Below are positions 5,472 to 7,041 of a stretch of 7,041 nt of DNA, piece by piece. The notes beneath the pieces were generated by a model. The model was given only the letters and a program-made list of their open reading frames with translations, searched no databases and was not told the DNA's origin. The position numbers were made by a program, and so were the translations under genes. Positions within the stretch are counted from its first letter, which is position 1. The number at the start of each line of letters is the position of its first letter. The DNA is from an uncultured Porphyromonas sp. (GTDB taxonomy: Bacteria > Bacteroidota > Bacteroidia > Bacteroidales > Porphyromonadaceae): contig URKO01000057.1 of NCBI GenBank assembly GCA_900548415.1, positions 1 through 7,041 on the forward strand. Direction: 5' to 3'.

Positions 5472-5499
5472 GAATAATCGAATCTTTAGATAAAGCATA

Positions 5500-6702
5500 A
5501 TGATTGATCCAAAAGAACTACAGCAGATGGGCTTCGCTACGCGTGCCATCCATGCTGGTAGCGAGCGCAATCAACACGGTACGCTGGCTACTCCTATCTA
5601 TCAGACCTCTACATTCGTTTTTGACTCTGCAGAGCAGGGGGGCAGACGCTTTGCCCTCGAGGAAGACGGATACATCTACACCCGTCTAGGCAATCCGACC
5701 TGCACAGCTGCTGAGCAAAAGGTCGCCTCGCTAGAGGGCGGCGAGGCGTGCGTCAGTGCCTCCTCGGGTATCGGTGCGATCACTTCGGCTATCTACCCGC
5801 TGGTACAGGCTGGGGACCATATCGTCGCTGGTAAGACGCTCTACGGCTGTACCTACTCATTCCTCGAGCATGGGCTCTCACGCTTTGGCGTAGAGGTAAC
5901 CTTCGTCGATGCGCGCAATCTGGATGAGATCAAGGCGGCTATGCGCCCCAATACGAAGCTCGTCTATATCGAGACGCCCGCCAATCCTAACATGTACCTG
6001 ACAGATATCGAAGGCGCTGCCAAGATAGCTCATAGTCAGGAGGGCACTGTGCTGATGGTGGACAATACCTACTGCACCCCCTTCATCACGCGTCCTCTAG
6101 AGCTCGGTGCTGATGTCGTAGTACACTCAGCTACCAAGTATCTGAATGGTCACGGGGACGTGATCGCCGGATTTGTCGTTGGTCGCAAGGAGTATATCGA
6201 TCAGGTACGTCTCTTTGCTGTCAAGGATATGACGGGATCAGTCCTAGGCCCGTTTGAGGCATACTTGATCGCTCGTGGTATCAAGACACTAGAGATACGT
6301 ATGGAGCGTCACTGCGCTAATGCACAGCGTGTCGCTGAGTTCCTCGAGCAGCACCCCGCTATCGCCTCGATCGCTTACCCAGGGCTCAAGAGCTTTCCAC
6401 AGTATGAGCTAGCTCAGAAGCAGATGCGCCTACCAGGTGCTATGATCGCCTTCGAGCTCAAGGGTGGGCTAGAGGCTGGTCGCAAGCTGATGAATAGCCT
6501 CCACCTAGCTACGCTCTGCGTGAGCCTCGGAGATGCTGAGACGCTTATCGAGCACCCCGCTAGCATGACCCACTCGCCCTACACGCCCGAGGAGCGTGCT
6601 GCGTCTGACATAGGCGAGGGCATGGTACGTCTCTCCATCGGTCTGGAGAATGTCGAGGACATCATCGCAGACCTTAAGTGTGGTCTCGACGCACTCCTAT
6701 AA
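5500..6702 (+). CDS. mgl: Methionine gamma-lyase (PLP-dependent)
   Basis: This cytosolic enzyme splits L-methionine into methanethiol, ammonia and 2-oxobutyrate, and in this family also degrades homocysteine and cysteine. In oral Porphyromonas it is a source of volatile sulfur. At 400 aa it has the normal length of the Cys/Met-metabolism PLP family. The PLP lysine is Lys213 in [11 protein letters not shown] (210-220). Phosphate-binding Tyr60 and Arg62 are in YTR, and Asp188 in the VDNT motif binds the pyridine nitrogen. Tyr115 and Cys117 in LYGC match Tyr114 and Cys116 of the Pseudomonas putida enzyme, and Lys242-Asp243 in VKDMTG and Arg377 in GMVRLSIG also match. The active-site Cys favours gamma-lyase over cystathionine gamma-synthase or beta-lyase. 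The ATG at 5500 follows an A-rich leader without Shine-Dalgarno. It appears to be a single-gene unit closed by the terminator at 6769-6813. Confidence 0.95.
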   Translation: MIDPKELQQMGFATRAIHAGSERNQHGTLATPIYQTSTFVFDSAEQGGRRFALEEDGYIYTRLGNPTCTAAEQKVASLEGGEACVSASSGIGAITSAIYPLVQAGDHIVAGKTLYGCTYSFLEHGLSRFGVEVTFVDARNLDEIKAAMRPNTKLVYIETPANPNMYLTDIEGAAKIAHSQEGTVLMVDNTYCTPFITRPLELGADVVVHSATKYLNGHGDVIAGFVVGRKEYIDQVRLFAVKDMTGSVLGPFEAYLIARGIKTLEIRMERHCANAQRVAEFLEQHPAIASIAYPGLKSFPQYELAQKQMRLPGAMIAFELKGGLEAGRKLMNSLHLATLCVSLGDAETLIEHPASMTHSPYTPEERAASDIGEGMVRLSIGLENVEDIIADLKCGLDALL

Positions 6703-6723
6703 TATATAGTAGAAACTGCCAAA

Positions 6724-6753
6724 AGGCTATCGCACCAAGCGTGCCTATAGCCT
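6724..6753 (+). other. Hairpin in the mgl 3' untranslated region
   Basis: AGGCTAT (6724-6730) pairs with ATAGCCT (6747-6753), and inside it GCAC (6732-6735) pairs with GTGC (6741-6744) around CAAGC. There is no T tract, so it is more likely an RNA 3'-end structure upstream of the true terminator than a terminator itself. Confidence 0.5.
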
Positions 6754-6768
6754 ACTAATCAATAAAGA

Positions 6769-6813
6769 CTTCCCCCCATCGCAGTCAACAAGCTGTGGTG
6801 GGGGAAGCTTTTT
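6769..6813 (+). terminator. Intrinsic terminator of mgl
   Basis: CTTCCCCC (6769-6776) pairs with GGGGGAAG (6800-6807). After a bulged C, 6778-6784 pairs with 6793-6799, including two G-U pairs, giving a 15-bp stem with an 8-nt loop. TTTTT follows at 6809-6813. AATAAAG before the stem mirrors the T tract, so it may also work on the opposite strand. Confidence 0.9.
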
Positions 6814-6819
6814 ATTGGC

Positions 6820-6833
6820 CGTTGGCTGTTGGC
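6820..6833 (+). repeat. 7-bp units (YGTTRGC), second site
   Basis: CGTTGGC and TGTTGGC are in register, preceded by the partial unit TATTGGC at 6813-6819 and followed by TAGACT. The layout is the same as at 4924-4957. Confidence 0.75.
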
Positions 6834-6839
6834 TAGACT

Positions 6840-6916
6840 CACTAGTTGAGACTGTTGCAAAAGTCAACAGTCTCTAGTTGCACTAGTGCTACTAGAGGCT
6901 CTAGCCACACTAGCCC
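6840..6916 (+). repeat. CTAG 9-mer array, second copy, interrupted by an insertion
   Basis: With 6848-6874 and one TAGTT removed, the stretch reads as five 9-bp units carrying CTAG (for example CACTAGTGC at 6881-6889 and TACTAGAGG at 6890-6898). These align unit for unit with 4958-5002. After 6916 the CTAG pattern stops and a C-rich joint leads to the heptamer array. Confidence 0.85.
6848..6874. mobile_element. 27-bp inverted-repeat insertion with 5-bp target duplication
   Basis: Perfect 10-bp arms GAGACTGTTG (6848-6857) and CAACAGTCTC (6865-6874) enclose CAAAAGT. TAGTT stands directly on both sides (6843-6847 and 6875-6879). The parallel array at 4958-4975 has one TAGTT and no insertion, so it serves as an empty site. 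The left end GAGACTGTTGCAAAA resembles insertion-sequence terminal repeats of the IS5 type as I remember them, suggesting a collapsed IS or miniature element; that assignment is inference. Confidence 0.7.
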
Positions 6917-6923
6917 TCCGCCC

Positions 6924-6958
6924 CCTCTAACCTCTAACCTCTAATCTCTAATCTCTAA
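6924..6958 (+). repeat. Five tandem 7-bp units (CYTCTAA type)
   Basis: CCTCTAA occurs three times, then TCTCTAA twice, in perfect register. It takes the place held by the CYGAT half of the 9-bp array in the first module, between the CTAG units and element B. Confidence 0.9.
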
Positions 6959-6967
6959 TGCAACTCC

Positions 6968-7041
6968 GATGGATAGGACCTCGCAAGAGGTCCGACGAAT
7001 CATAGCCGTGGGTCGGAGGGGCTACAGCCCCGAACGACCGA
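6968..7041 (+). repeat. Two-hairpin repeat element B, copy 3 (cut by window edge)
   Basis: Bases 6968-7022 are identical to 5043-5097, covering hairpin 1, the linker and the left arms of hairpin 2. The inner loop is TACA where copy 1 has AAA. The outer right arm starts CGACC and then mismatches at 7040; whether pairing resumes lies outside the window. Confidence 0.88.

Larger units (their letters stand above)
4924..5499. other. Repeat-filled intergenic region between cyclo-ligase and mgl
   Basis: This 576-base spacer is almost entirely repeats. In order it holds YGTTRGC heptamers, a 9-bp-period array, hairpin element B1, a section with competing hairpins (5109-5214), inverted element B2, a second CTCYGAT array, inverted palindrome C3 and the mgl leader. 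Short open frames occur on both strands, but they cross palindromes and repeats and have no recognisable domain, so none is called. No transposase or integrase fragment is visible. Confidence 0.8.
6703..7041. other. Intergenic region after mgl to the window edge
   Basis: These 339 bases hold a 3'-end hairpin, the mgl terminator, YGTTRGC heptamers, a CTAG 9-mer array interrupted by a 27-bp insertion, a CYTCTAA heptamer array and element B copy 3, which the window edge cuts. I see no coding sequence in it. Confidence 0.8.

Noticed and set aside
5400..5499. SAM or other methionine-related riboswitch before mgl
   Set aside because: No conserved riboswitch core could be recognised; only short direct repeats and a 7-bp stem are visible.
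6724..6813. tRNA-like structure after mgl
   Set aside because: The stems do not form a cloverleaf, there is no T-loop consensus, and the second hairpin is a plain terminator with a T tract.

Overview
The window looks like a chromosomal segment of a Bacteroidales bacterium, most likely a Porphyromonas of the asaccharolytica/uenonis type. The grounds are Bacteroidetes-style promoters (TAnnTTTG at -7), the absence of Shine-Dalgarno sequences, the protein types (methionine gamma-lyase, dCMP deaminase next to an S41 protease) and repeat-rich intergenic DNA. The genus is inferred from memory of these families and not from a search.

Six complete genes lie on the + strand. Positions 1-152 hold at most the tail of an upstream gene, then a promoter for trxB. 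trxB (153-1100, thioredoxin reductase) is followed by a membrane-anchored SIMPL/DUF541 protein (1150-1890). A 333-bp spacer follows, with palindromic repeats and a strong intrinsic terminator (2084-2130). A new promoter (2183-2190) drives a tight three-gene cluster: dCMP deaminase (2224-2709), S41 C-terminal processing peptidase (2738-4339) and 5-formyltetrahydrofolate cyclo-ligase (4336-4923, 4-nt overlap). A 576-bp repeat-filled spacer separates this from methionine gamma-lyase (5500-6702), which ends at a hairpin and an intrinsic terminator (6769-6813). The last 230 bases are a second copy of the repeat module.

Functionally, trxB supplies reduced thioredoxin. The deaminase makes dUMP for thymidylate synthesis and the cyclo-ligase returns 5-formyl-THF to the one-carbon pool that thymidylate synthase uses, so two of the three clustered genes serve one-carbon/dTMP metabolism. 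The S41 protease is an envelope processing enzyme. Methionine gamma-lyase splits methionine into methanethiol, ammonia and 2-oxobutyrate.

The coding genes are ordinary; the novelty is between them. The spacers after the cyclo-ligase and after mgl carry the same composite module in the same order: 7-bp tandem repeats (YGTTRGC), a TAGACT joint, a strict 9-bp-period array built on CTAG, a second short-period array, then a two-hairpin element (here called B). B occurs three times, twice direct and once inverted, and its stems differ between copies with changes matched on both arms, which suggests a conserved structure. One CTAG array carries a 27-bp inverted-repeat insertion flanked by TAGTT duplications, and the other copy is its empty site. 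A second palindrome family (C) occurs three times, and the terminator after the SIMPL gene looks like a diverged fourth member created by a local duplication.
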